A stretch of 64,000 nt of DNA from Halopseudomonas xiamenensis. GTDB taxonomy: Bacteria > Pseudomonadota > Gammaproteobacteria > Pseudomonadales > Pseudomonadaceae. The position numbers and the translations under genes are program-made. Under the pieces are notes generated by a model. The model saw only the letters and a list, made by a program, of their open reading frames with translations. It did not search any database and was not told the DNA's origin. The stretch is taken from the NCBI RefSeq assembly GCF_014219065.1, contig NZ_JACLGO010000001.1, positions 124,001-188,000 on the forward strand. The letters run 5' to 3'. Below, piece after piece: positions 35,320-43,605 of the stretch; the first letter of the stretch is position 1; each line of letters begins with the position of its first letter.

Positions 35320-36582
35320 ATGCGTATTTCCACCATTCAGGCATTCAATACCGGGGTTCGCGGGATTCAGGACAACTACGCCGCGGCGGTGCGTACTCAG
35401 GAACAGATCAGCTCCGGCAAGCGCATCCTCACCCCGGCCGACGATCCGGTGGCGTCGGTACGACTGCTGCAACTGGACCAGGAAGCGGCCAAGCTGAGCC
35501 AGTACAAGGACAACCTGACCGCGGCGACCAACAGCCTGACCCAGCAGGAAGCCATCTTCAACTCGGTGAACAACGTGCTGCAGCGGGTACGCGAGATCAC
35601 CCTGGAGGCCGGCAACGGCGCGCTGGATGCCGCAGGGCGCCAGGCCCTGGCCCAGGAGCTGGCCGAACGCGAGGACGAACTCTACAGCCTGCTCAACAGC
35701 CAGAACGCCCGGGGCGAGTACCTGTTCGGCGGCTACCAGAGCGACACTCAGCCCTTCGTCCGGAATCCTGACGGCAGCTACAGCTATGCTGGCGACGAGG
35801 GCCAGCGCTCGATCCAGATCGGTAGCGCGAAGATGGTTGCGATCAATGACAACGGCAAGCAGCTGTTCGTCGATATCGGCAACGTCAACCGGGTGGAAAC
35901 TGCTGCCGCGACCAGCAACACTGGCAGTGCACGCATCTCACTTGGCGTGGTGGAGAACAAGGGCAGCTACGATAGCCAGTTCTACCCCAATAGCCCTGTC
36001 GGCATCGTCATCACAGCTGATGCCGATGGTGAGGTCGCTGGCTACGAGATCGTCGATGCTGCCGGTGATCCCCTGGTGCCGCCGGTGATTGGCGAGCTGC
36101 AGGCCAACGCCAGTGGCAGCTATGAGATACGCCATGCCGGCGTGGTGGTGACGCTGGATGGCGAGCTGGCGGTTGACGACGAATTCAGCATCAGTGTCGG
36201 GACTGGCGAGCAATCCGAGAAACGCAGCGTGCTCGACAGTGTACGTCTGCTGCGTGAAGCCCTGGAGAACACCGATGACAGCACCGAAGGCAAGCTGCAG
36301 CGTCGCGACATGCTGGCCATCAGTCTGCAGAATATCGACAATGCCAAGGATCAGGTACTGGGCGTGCAGACCAGCCTGGGCGCGCGTCTCAACGTGATCG
36401 AGTCGACCATGCTGGAAAACGATGAGGCCACGCTGATCAATACCCAGGTGCAATCCGGTCTGGAAGACCTGGACTATGCCGAGGCGCTGAGCCGCCTGAG
36501 CATGCAGAGCATAGTGCTGGAGGCCGCGCAGCAGAGCTTCGTCAAGATCAGCGGCCTGAACCTGTTCAATTACCTGCGCTGA
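35320..36582 (+). CDS. flgL: Flagellar hook-associated protein 3 FlgL
   Basis: A hook-filament junction protein next to the filament, flagellin-like at both ends. The 420-residue protein has QEQISSGKRILTPADDPVASVRLLQLDQE (residues about 27-55) and the C-terminal DYAEALSRLSMQSIVLEAAQQSFVKISGLNLFNYLR region. The middle insert (about 190-300) is longer than in enteric FlgL. Its last 17 bases overlap the convergent blh gene. No flagellin gene follows here, unlike many pseudomonads. Confidence 0.94.
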   Translation: MRISTIQAFNTGVRGIQDNYAAAVRTQEQISSGKRILTPADDPVASVRLLQLDQEAAKLSQYKDNLTAATNSLTQQEAIFNSVNNVLQRVREITLEAGNGALDAAGRQALAQELAEREDELYSLLNSQNARGEYLFGGYQSDTQPFVRNPDGSYSYAGDEGQRSIQIGSAKMVAINDNGKQLFVDIGNVNRVETAAATSNTGSARISLGVVENKGSYDSQFYPNSPVGIVITADADGEVAGYEIVDAAGDPLVPPVIGELQANASGSYEIRHAGVVVTLDGELAVDDEFSISVGTGEQSEKRSVLDSVRLLREALENTDDSTEGKLQRRDMLAISLQNIDNAKDQVLGVQTSLGARLNVIESTMLENDEATLINTQVQSGLEDLDYAEALSRLSMQSIVLEAAQQSFVKISGLNLFNYLR

Positions 36583-37441
36583 GGCGCAGCGGGATCTTCA
36601 GGTAGCGGGTGCCGTTGGCTTCCGCTGGTGGCAGGCGCCCGGCGCGGATGTTGACCTGGATCGATGGCAACAGCAGGGCCGGCGCCGCAAGGCCGGCGTC
36701 ACGCTGCTCGCGCAGGGCAACGAACGCTTGCTCGCTGATACCCGTGCGCACATGCACATTCTCCTCCCGCTGGCTGGCAACCGTGGTTTCCCAGAGATGC
36801 CGGTCGCGCTGTGAGCCTGTATAGTCGTGGCACAGGAACAGCCGGGTACTCGGTGGCAATGCCAACAAACGCTGTATCGAGCGGTACAGCCTGCGTGCAT
36901 CCCCACCGGGAAAATCGGCCCGGGCAGTGCCATAATCGGGCATGAACAGCGTATCGCCGACGAACACCACATCCCCCATCTGATAGGAGACACAAGCCGG
37001 CGTATGTCCGGGTGTATGCAGGACCTCTATCTGCAGGGTGCCGAGGGGAAGAATCTGGCCGTCCTGCAACAGCAGGTCGAAATCCCCGGCATCGGCGGTC
37101 AGGTCCTGCAGGTGGAACAGGTCGCCGAAGATCTCCTGTACCTGGCGGATATGTTCACCGATGGCCACTGGCGCAGCGGTTTGCTGGCGCAGCCAGTCGG
37201 CGGCGCTCAGATGGTCGGCGTGGGCGTGGGTCTCCAGGATGTAGGCCAGCTGCAGATCATCGGCGCGGGCCGCATCGAGTATGCGCTGGGCGCTGCAAGT
37301 GGATATCCTGCCGCTGGCGGGGTCATAGTCGAGTACCGGGTCGATGATGGCGGCCTGCCTGCTGGCTGGATCGGCGACCAGGTAGCTGATGGTGTTGGTC
37401 GCGGGATCGAAAAAGGACTGGATGTGAGGACTGCTGGACAT
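36566..37441 (-). CDS. blh: Blh-type metallo-beta-lactamase-fold hydrolase, probable persulfide dioxygenase
   Basis: A member of the glyoxalase II/ETHE1-like fold; BigR-linked Blh proteins oxidise glutathione persulfide to sulfite. The 291-residue protein has the metal motif THAHADH (His72, His74, Asp76, His77), then HTPGHTPACVSYQMGDVVFVGDTLFMPDYGTARADFPGGDA with the second His and the bridging Asp, and LCHDYTG. The Asp-Tyr-Gly-Thr-Ala-Arg segment is shared by ETHE1-like dioxygenases. It is divergent from bigR with a TTAGATTAATCTAA palindrome between them and overlaps flgL by 17 bases at the 3' end. Confidence 0.88.
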   Translation of the reverse strand: MSSSPHIQSFFDPATNTISYLVADPASRQAAIIDPVLDYDPASGRISTCSAQRILDAARADDLQLAYILETHAHADHLSAADWLRQQTAAPVAIGEHIRQVQEIFGDLFHLQDLTADAGDFDLLLQDGQILPLGTLQIEVLHTPGHTPACVSYQMGDVVFVGDTLFMPDYGTARADFPGGDARRLYRSIQRLLALPPSTRLFLCHDYTGSQRDRHLWETTVASQREENVHVRTGISEQAFVALREQRDAGLAAPALLLPSIQVNIRAGRLPPAEANGTRYLKIPLRLSAGN

Positions 37442-37477
37442 GGTTGTTCCTGAGTGATGCTTGTGAATTCATTAATA

Positions 37478-37491
37478 TTAGATTAATCTAA
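37478..37491. promoter_or_regulatory. Palindromic operator between blh and bigR
   Basis: TTAGATTAATCTAA is a perfect 14-bp palindrome, followed by a third TTAGAT (37493-37498). It sits 36 bases before the blh ATG and 26 before the bigR ATG, so one bound ArsR-family dimer could repress both. AT-rich palindromes of this form are known BigR boxes. Confidence 0.75.
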
Positions 37492-37517
37492 ATTAGATGT
37501 TTATAAAATAGGTTCAT

Positions 37518-37829
37518 ATGTCTTTGAGCGAGAAGGATGCGGAGTTCTTCGCACAGGGGGTGGCGCGGGCCACGGCGTTGCTGCGCACGGTCGGTAACGA
37601 ACGTCGTCTGCTGGTGCTGTGCCTGCTGGCCGGCCACGGAGAAATGACGGTGGGGGACATGCTCGGTCAGATCGACCTGAGCCAGTCGGCGCTGTCCCAG
37701 CATCTGGCGAAGATGCGCGAGGAGGGGGTAGTGAGCTACCGGCGGGAGGCGCAGACTCTGTACTACCGCATCGCCGACCCCAATGTGGAACGCCTGCTGG
37801 CCCTGCTCAAGGACATGTATTGCCCATGA
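37518..37829 (+). CDS. bigR: ArsR-family persulfide-sensing repressor (BigR/SqrR/YgaV type)
   Basis: A small winged-helix repressor expected to release DNA when two cysteines form a disulfide or tetrasulfide in the presence of reactive sulfur. The 103-residue protein has the ArsR recognition helix LSQSALSQHLAKMREEGVV. Its only two cysteines are Cys35 (LLVLCLL) and Cys102 (DMYCP). The 67-residue separation matches the sensing pair of BigR and SqrR, and no metal-binding CVC or extra-Cys motif of arsenic sensors is present. It lies 21 bases upstream of the rhodanese gene and is divergent from blh. Confidence 0.9.
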   Translation: MSLSEKDAEFFAQGVARATALLRTVGNERRLLVLCLLAGHGEMTVGDMLGQIDLSQSALSQHLAKMREEGVVSYRREAQTLYYRIADPNVERLLALLKDMYCP

Positions 37830-37850
37830 ATTGCCACAGGAGACGAACAC

Positions 37851-38378
37851 ATGGCCCTGACCTCGATATCGCCCCAGGCGGCGCGCCAGCTGCTGGAACA
37901 GGGCGCGGTGCTGGTGGATATCCGCGCCGCGGATGAATACGCCCGGGAACACATTGCCGGGGCGCGGCACATGCCGGTCGAACAGCTCGCCAGCGCCCAG
38001 CAACCGCTGGCCGGTGCCAGCGCGGTGATCTATCACTGCCGTGGCGGCCAGCGCACCAGGATGAATGCCGTGCAGCTGGCCGGCTGCGTCAGTTGCGAGG
38101 CCTATATGCTCGAAGGTGGCCTGGATGCCTGGAAGCAGGCCGGCCTGCAGGTCGAGACCGATCGCAGCCAGCCGCTGGAGCTGCAGCGCCAGGTGCAGAT
38201 AGGTGCCGGCTCGCTGGTGCTGCTGGGGGTAGTGCTGGGCTATACGGTCTCGCCGTGGCTGTTCCTGCTGTCCGGGTTCGTCGGCGCCGGGCTGGTGTTC
38301 GCCGGGGTTTCCGGGTTTTGCGGCATGGCCCGGCTGCTGCAGAAAATGCCGTGGAACCGCCGTGCCGGTGCTGCCTGA
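37851..38378 (+). CDS. ygaP: Membrane-anchored rhodanese (YgaP-like)
   Basis: A sulfurtransferase likely to carry persulfide sulfur for the response module. The 175-residue protein has an N-terminal rhodanese domain with active-site loop CRGGQRT (Cys63, the same position as in E. coli YgaP). A C-terminal DUF2892 part has two membrane helices (about residues 115-155) and the tail SGFCGMARLLQKMPWNR. An AGGAGA site precedes the ATG. It is encoded directly after bigR, like the E. coli ygaV-ygaP pair. Confidence 0.9.
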   Translation: MALTSISPQAARQLLEQGAVLVDIRAADEYAREHIAGARHMPVEQLASAQQPLAGASAVIYHCRGGQRTRMNAVQLAGCVSCEAYMLEGGLDAWKQAGLQVETDRSQPLELQRQVQIGAGSLVLLGVVLGYTVSPWLFLLSGFVGAGLVFAGVSGFCGMARLLQKMPWNRRAGAA

Positions 38379-38394
38379 AGCGCCGGCGTCATGG

Positions 38395-38817
38395 TCAGTG
38401 GCTCAGCGGCTGCTCGCTGTCGGCCAGTCGCTCGAGGATCGGGCAGTCCGGGCGCTCGTCGCCCAAGCAGCAACTGGCCAATTGTGACAGGCTGTCGTGC
38501 ATGGACTGCAGGCCGGCGATCTTGTCTTCCAGCTCCTGCAGATGCTGGCGTGCCAGGGCCTTGACCGTAGCGCTGCTGCGCTCGCGATCTTGCCACAGGG
38601 CCAGCAACTGGCTGATCTGGTCGATGGAAAAGCCCAGGCTGCGTGCGCGCTGGATAAAGCGCAGGGTGTGCAGGTCCTGCTCGCTGAACAGCCGGTAGCC
38701 CGCCGCGGTGCGCGCGGTACCGGCGAGCAGTCCGATGCTTTCATAGTGTCTGATCATGCGTGGCGTCAGGCCGGTGGCCTTGGCAGCCTGACTGATGTTC
38801 ACTGCTGCTGTGCTCAT
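38395..38817 (-). CDS. cueR: Cu(I)-responsive MerR-family regulator CueR
   Basis: Activates copper-export genes by untwisting 19-bp-spaced promoters when Cu+ binds. The 140-residue protein has an N-terminal MerR helix-turn-helix (ISQAAKATGLTPRMIRHYESIGLL), a coiled-coil dimer helix (about 75-112) and the C-terminal metal loop CCLGDERPDCPI. Cys117 and Cys125 are 8 apart as in E. coli CueR (112 and 120). The neighbouring CPI sequence also fits. Unusually it follows nhaP2 by 9 bases, and no copA, cueO or copper chaperone is in the window. A GAGG site overlaps the nhaP2 stop region. Confidence 0.9.
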   Translation of the reverse strand: MSTAAVNISQAAKATGLTPRMIRHYESIGLLAGTARTAAGYRLFSEQDLHTLRFIQRARSLGFSIDQISQLLALWQDRERSSATVKALARQHLQELEDKIAGLQSMHDSLSQLASCCLGDERPDCPILERLADSEQPLSH

Positions 38818-38826
38818 TGGGACACC

Positions 38827-40590
38827 TCATGCTGCGGGATCGCTGCTTTCGGCCTTTTTTATCCTGGCCTTGTCCATTTTCAATCCAACCTTGCTGATCC
38901 ACCCATTCTCGCCCTCGGTTTCCGCTACCGTCCAGGTCATCCCTTGCCAATGTATGCTGTCGCCCAGCACTGGGTAGCCGCCAAATTGCCGTTCAAAGAA
39001 ACCGGCCAGGGTCTGCTTGTGCATCTCGGCAGGTACTTCGAAACCATAGAACTGGCCGATATCTTTCAGCAGGGCACCGCCGTCCAGAATGAAATCACCG
39101 TAGACATGCTGGTTGGCCAGGTGGCGGGGTGTATTCACTGTGCTGAATAGCTTGGACAGGGTAGGCAGGTCTTTGGCGCGACCGATGACGCAGAGCACAT
39201 CGCTCAGCTCAAGCCGGGTGCTGCCCGACGGATGGAGCAGTTGCTTGCGGCGGAAAACCGCGGCGATGCGGGTATCCGCTGGCATTTTCAGATCGCGCAG
39301 CTGCATGCCGATACACCATTTTGTTTGCGTCAGCTGGTAGACCATCAGCTCATAATCGCTTTCCACTGACATATCCAGGCTGGTGCGATGCAACGGCTCG
39401 GGGCTGGGTGGAATCTCCACGCCGCATAGTCGGGCGGCGAGTGGCAGGCTGGCCCCTTGCAGCAACAGGGATACCAGCACCACGACGAAGGCGGCGTTGA
39501 ATAGCAGTTGTGCCTGCTCCAGGCCTGCAACCAGGGGAAATATGGCAAGCATGATAGGTACGGCACCGCGCAGGCCAACCCAACTGATGAACAGGCGTTC
39601 GCGCCAGGAGAAGGAAAACGGGGCGATACAGACCAGGACGGCCACAGGGCGTGCCACCAGGATGATAAAAAAGGCCACGGCCAGGGCAGGCAGGGCAATA
39701 TTCAGCATCTCCGAAGGTGTCACCAGAAGGCCGAGCATCAGGAACAGGCCGATCTGGCTGAGCCAGGCCATACCATCCTGCATGTGCAGGATGTTCTGCA
39801 GATTGCGCAGCTTGCGATTGCCCAGCACCAGCCCGGTGATGAAAATGGCGAGGAAGCCGCTGCCCCCCAGCAGGTTGGTCAGAGAGAAAACCAGTATCGC
39901 CCCGGCGGTGATCAGCAGTGGGTAGAGGCCGGTATCCAGCGTCATCCGGTTGACCAGCCAGGTCAGGAACAGGCCGCCAGCCACACCGCAGATACCGCCG
40001 ATACCGAACTGCTGAATGAACATCAGCAGGAAGGACCAGGTGAAGCTGGTCTGTCCCGAGGCAAGCATTTCGACCAGGGTGATGGTCAGAAAGATGGCCA
40101 TGGGGTCGTTCGATGCGGACTCGATTTCCAGTGTCGCACTGACCCGCTTCTTCAGGTTCAGCCCCTTGCCCTGCAGCAGGGAGAAGACCGCAGCGGCATC
40201 GGTGGAACCGACGATGGAGCCGAGCAACAATCCCTCCATCCAGTGCAGATCGAGTAACCAGGTCGCCGCCATGCCGGTTACCACTGCACTGATGAGAACG
40301 CCGAAACTGGCAAGAGACAGTGAGGGAGCCAGCGCAATCTTGAAGTTCTCCGCCCGTGTGCGCATGCCGCCATCCAGCAGGATGATGGCCAGCGCCAGGC
40401 TGCCGACGACATAAACCGTATCGGTATTGTCGAAAGCCAGCCCGCCAAGACCGTCCTCGCCGGCCAGCATGCCGACGACCAGGAACACCAGCAGCAAGGG
40501 AATACCCAGTCTGGAAGACATCGAGCTGGCCAGAATGCTGATGGTCAGCAGTCCGGCGCAGACCACGAACAGACTATTCATTATTTCCAT
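38827..40590 (-). CDS. nhaP2: K+/H+ antiporter NhaP2 (CvrA)
   Basis: An inner-membrane CPA1 antiporter exchanging K+ (and possibly Na+ or other cations) for protons. The 587-residue protein has an N-terminal 12-13-helix exchanger domain. The conserved acidic core is GLLLGSIVGSTDAAAVFSLL and ATLEIESASNDPMAIFLTI. The C-terminal cytoplasmic part contains a TrkA-C-like domain (LRDLKMPADTRIAAVFRRKQLLHPSGSTRLELSDVLCVIG) and a CorC-like end (GWISKVGLKM). The ATG at 40590 is taken; a second Met three codons later is possible. cueR follows in the same direction after 9 bases, suggesting one transcript. Confidence 0.93.
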   Translation of the reverse strand: MEIMNSLFVVCAGLLTISILASSMSSRLGIPLLLVFLVVGMLAGEDGLGGLAFDNTDTVYVVGSLALAIILLDGGMRTRAENFKIALAPSLSLASFGVLISAVVTGMAATWLLDLHWMEGLLLGSIVGSTDAAAVFSLLQGKGLNLKKRVSATLEIESASNDPMAIFLTITLVEMLASGQTSFTWSFLLMFIQQFGIGGICGVAGGLFLTWLVNRMTLDTGLYPLLITAGAILVFSLTNLLGGSGFLAIFITGLVLGNRKLRNLQNILHMQDGMAWLSQIGLFLMLGLLVTPSEMLNIALPALAVAFFIILVARPVAVLVCIAPFSFSWRERLFISWVGLRGAVPIMLAIFPLVAGLEQAQLLFNAAFVVVLVSLLLQGASLPLAARLCGVEIPPSPEPLHRTSLDMSVESDYELMVYQLTQTKWCIGMQLRDLKMPADTRIAAVFRRKQLLHPSGSTRLELSDVLCVIGRAKDLPTLSKLFSTVNTPRHLANQHVYGDFILDGGALLKDIGQFYGFEVPAEMHKQTLAGFFERQFGGYPVLGDSIHWQGMTWTVAETEGENGWISKVGLKMDKARIKKAESSDPAA

Positions 40591-40782
40591 GTATGATCAG
40601 GCCTAGAAAAAAATGTGATGATGAATGTTATCATCGCGACCGATTTTTTTTGCATGGAAAAACCGGTTGATACAAATGCGGTTTTCAGGACAGGGCTGGT
40701 CTGGAAGCAGGCTGGCGAATCCGATGCGGTTGCTGGTTGACTATATTCTCGGCAACCCGGGGAGGATCATGCGAGGGGCTTC

Positions 40783-41706
40783 ATGACTGCAGCGCTGACT
40801 CTGCTGTACAAACTGCTGCCGCTGTATGTGACGGTGATCCTGGGCTGGCTTGCCGGGCGCTTCCCGCAGGCCCGCGGCAGCCATATCGCCGGCATCATGA
40901 TGTATATCATCACGCCCTCGGTGGTGTTCGCCGGGGTAATGCGCGCGCCGCTGTCACCGGAGGTGATCGCGCTGCCGTTCCTGATCCTTGGCCTGTGTTC
41001 ACTGATCGGCTATGCGCACCTATTGCTGGCCCGGCGCTGGGTGGGTGACGCCAGCGCCAACCTGATTCCGCTGGCGGTGGGTACCGGCAATACCGGTTAC
41101 CTGGGCATACCCGTGGCGCTGCTGCTGTTCGGCGAGCAGGGCCTGAGCATCTACATCCTGTGCATGCTCGGTACCGTGCTGTATGAGAACTCGGTGGGCT
41201 TCTACCTGGCGGCGCGCGGGCGCTACAGCGTGGCTGACTGCCTGCGCAAGATGAGTCGGTTGCCGTCGCTGTACGGTTTCTTCCTGGCGGTGGCGCTGAA
41301 CCTCGGCGGGATCGGCATACCGGCGCTGTTCGAGCCGCTGTTCGACAACCTGCGCGGTGCCTACAGCGTGTTCGGCATGATGATCATCGGCATGAGCATT
41401 CTCAGCTTCCGCGGGCTGGCGGGTAACCTGCGCTTCACCGCACTGGCGTTCTTCGGCAAGTTCATCACCTGGCCGCTGGTGGCACTGCTGTTCTGGTGGC
41501 TGGACAGCCAGGGTCCGCAACTCTACGACCGGCAGGTGTACCAGGCGATTTTCCTCGTCTCGATCACGCCGATCGCCGCCAATACCGTGGTCATCGCCAC
41601 CTTGCTCGACCTGGAACCGGCCCAGGTCGCCGGCAGCGCCTTGCTCAGCACCCTGGTGGCGCTGTTCAGCATCCCGCTGATGATTGCCCTGTTCATTGGC
41701 GCCTGA
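40783..41706 (+). CDS. AEC-family transporter
   Basis: The auxin efflux carrier family includes malonate, malate and lactate permeases in bacteria; the substrate here is unknown. The 307-residue protein has about ten hydrophobic segments in two inverted halves. It shows the helix-break motifs typical of the family (IMMYIITPSVVFAGV, GTGNTGYLGIPVALLLFGEQG, ITPIAANTVVIATLLDLEP). The 192-base gap before it shows a short inverted repeat GATGAT/ATCATC near 40617 and poly-T tracts but no gene. The 3' end overlaps the convergent DUF3820 gene by 14 bases. Confidence 0.9.
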   Translation: MTAALTLLYKLLPLYVTVILGWLAGRFPQARGSHIAGIMMYIITPSVVFAGVMRAPLSPEVIALPFLILGLCSLIGYAHLLLARRWVGDASANLIPLAVGTGNTGYLGIPVALLLFGEQGLSIYILCMLGTVLYENSVGFYLAARGRYSVADCLRKMSRLPSLYGFFLAVALNLGGIGIPALFEPLFDNLRGAYSVFGMMIIGMSILSFRGLAGNLRFTALAFFGKFITWPLVALLFWWLDSQGPQLYDRQVYQAIFLVSITPIAANTVVIATLLDLEPAQVAGSALLSTLVALFSIPLMIALFIGA

Positions 41707-41923
41707 CTGGTGGTTTGCTGCGCAACGGGTCGAGCAGCGCCGACAGGCCGTTGTGGTCTATCTCCTGCATCAACTGCAGCAGGCGGCCGATTTCGCCCTG
41801 GGGAAAGCCCTCGCGGGCGAACCAGTTGAGGTAGTGGCCGGGCAGGTCGGCGATCAGCCGGCCCTTGTACTTGCCATAGGGCATTTCGCGGCTGACCAGC
41901 AATTGCAGGTCTTCGGGTTGCAT
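41693..41923 (-). CDS. DUF3820 family protein
   Basis: A small protein of the family annotated as putative quorum-sensing-regulated virulence factor (DUF3820); molecular role unknown. The 76-residue product carries the family core MPYGKYKGRLIADLPGHYLNWFAREGFPQGEIGRLLQLMQEI, seen here between residues 14 and 55. A basic tail (RSKPPVRRQ) lies at the end. It is convergent with, and overlaps, the AEC transporter. Confidence 0.9.
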   Translation of the reverse strand: MQPEDLQLLVSREMPYGKYKGRLIADLPGHYLNWFAREGFPQGEIGRLLQLMQEIDHNGLSALLDPLRSKPPVRRQ

Positions 41924-42022
41924 GGGGTGGTCTCCGGCAGGAATATGCCCCGATTATAACCAGGCAGGATGGCCGCGGCGCAGGGTCGCAACGTCTGCCC
42001 ATGCATCGAATGCTATTTGTGG

Positions 42023-42050
42023 TTGTAACTTGCGCGCAAGCCGTTACAAT
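42023..42050 (+). promoter_or_regulatory. Sigma-70 promoter of the 4.5S RNA gene
   Basis: TTGTAA (42023-42028), a 16-base spacer and TACAAT (42045-42050), about 30 bases before the mature RNA, which fits a short processed leader. Confidence 0.65.
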
Positions 42051-42079
42051 AGCGCGGCCCGCATCTGCCGGGCACGTTA

Positions 42080-42194
42080 TGGTGACCCTGTCGGTCCCCT
42101 CGCAACGATTCGCCGTGAACCCGGTCAGGCCCGGAAGGGAGCAGCCGCAGCGGTTATATCGTGTGCCGGGGTGTGGCTGGCAGGGTTGCCACCC
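42080..42194 (+). ncRNA. ffs: Signal recognition particle 4.5S RNA
   Basis: The RNA part of SRP, which with Ffh targets inner-membrane proteins. The conserved apical domain is clear: GGTCAGGCCCGGAAGGGAGC followed by AGCC, with the GGAA tetraloop, and the later GTGTGCCGGG and TGGCTGGCAGGGT segments match E. coli 4.5S RNA. The outer helix pairs GGTGACCCTGTCGG (from 42081) with the GGCTGGCAGGGTTGCCACC end. Ends are set by this helix and may be off by a few bases. The following 199 bases up to 42393 hold only a small GGGGCAAATAACCCC hairpin. Confidence 0.95.
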
Positions 42195-42393
42195 ATCTTG
42201 TAGTAACGCCAATTTCTCCAGCGGTTCTCCAACATCCTCCTGGTCATTTCTGTCGATCACGCCTGGTCGAGATGAATCCTGTTCCTGTGTTGTGCTGAGA
42301 CAAAACCGGTTTATGGCAGAAGCTGACTGGCTGGTCTAAAGTCATTGGGGCAAATAACCCCAGACTTCGTATAACAACAAGAAGGTCAGTTCC

Positions 42394-43469
42394 ATGGACA
42401 ATATCCCAACCCGGAGCCGCCGGTCATGGTGTCTCCCACTGCTCCTGCTGTTCGGTACGGCGCTGCTGTCTGGTTGTCTTGGCGGCTCCGGTTCAGATCG
42501 CGTGTCCTGGCCGGGTGGCCCGAAAATGCCCGATATCGACGAAGAACGCATTCTGCCGCTGATCTTCGTGCATGGCACCGCCGGCTCCGCCTCCCAGTAC
42601 CAGAGCCAGGCCATGCGCTTTGCCAGCAATGGCTATCCTGATGATCATATCCTTGCGTTCGAATACAGCACTGCCTCGTTGGCTGATGTCATGCTGGCCC
42701 GTAATGGTGGCCTGAGCGCAGCAGCATTCTGCCGCAGCGCGGTGACGTGGATATCTCCGGCCGGGCGGTGTACTTTCCCGCCAACAGCGGGGCGAGTGGC
42801 ACCACGCTGCAGGTGTGGGAAGTGGAACGGGATACCGGCGAGCGCATCGACAGCGAGCCACTGGCCAGCTTCAACATAGCCAGCAACGGCGAGTGGGGGC
42901 CGGTCCGGCTGGACCCGCAGGCGTATTACGAATTCCACCTGCTGCGTCCGGGGCGGGCGGATCACCACTTCTATCGTCAGCCGCTGATCCGCGACAGCCG
43001 GTTCGTGCGGCTGAATACCTCGCCCGCCGGTTCCGAGATCGAAAACAATACCCAGGTCAGCGATGACCATGCGGCACTGGTCATCAGCCGCGACATGGAA
43101 TGGTGGGGAGATCGCGGAGCGGACAATGACATCCTGGAAATCTCCACCACCAGCGCGCTGTGGGGAGACCAGCCGGCGGTGGATATCATTACCCCGGCCA
43201 TCGGCAGCGGCAGAATCGGCATCCACGTGCATGATGACCAGGCCACGCCGGCGCTGACCACTGGCGACCCGCTGCCTTATTTCCCGGATCAGCCATTCCA
43301 GTGGGGTGTGGACGTCTACATGCCGGCCAGCACACCGGTTGACGGTAGCATCTCGGTGGTCAGCGCGCCGCGTGGCGACACCGATAACCCGCAACGTTTG
43401 AATGTGCCCAACTGGGCTTCATCCAGCCACCGTATCTCACTGATATTCAACGATTACGTACAGGACTGA
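42394..43469 (+). pseudogene. Lipoprotein lipase/esterase gene with internal deletion and frameshift
   Basis: Two frames together look like the ends of one secreted alpha/beta hydrolase. The first (from ATG 42394) encodes a lipoprotein signal with lipobox LSGC (Cys28). It continues with LPLIFVHGTAGSASQYQSQ, the oxyanion HG motif, to about residue 104 (LADVMLARNGG), then turns into an unrelated frame ending at 42879. The second frame (best from about 42730 to the stop at 43469) encodes a beta-rich C-terminal domain (DISGRAVYFPANSG ... SSHRISLIFNDYVQD). The middle with the GxSxG nucleophile, Asp and His of the triad is absent, so a deletion with frame change near 42690-42740 is inferred. An 11-bp hairpin follows at 43479-43503. 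Confidence 0.75.
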
Positions 43470-43605
43470 GACGATGCGACCGGGGCGGCGCTGCCGTCCC
43501 GGTTGGTGAGGTTCTGCCTGCGCATCCCGGGGAGTGCATCTCGCATTCACCGGCCTCTTTGCGGTACAGTAGCTGCTTGCAAATGACACCGGACAGCAGC
43601 CCCCG

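Noticed and set aside
40610-40660. Terminator or attenuator hairpin (GATGAT/ATCATC with T-runs) upstream of nhaP2
   Set aside because: The 6-bp AT-rich stem is weak and T-tracts occur on both sides, so direction and function cannot be decided.
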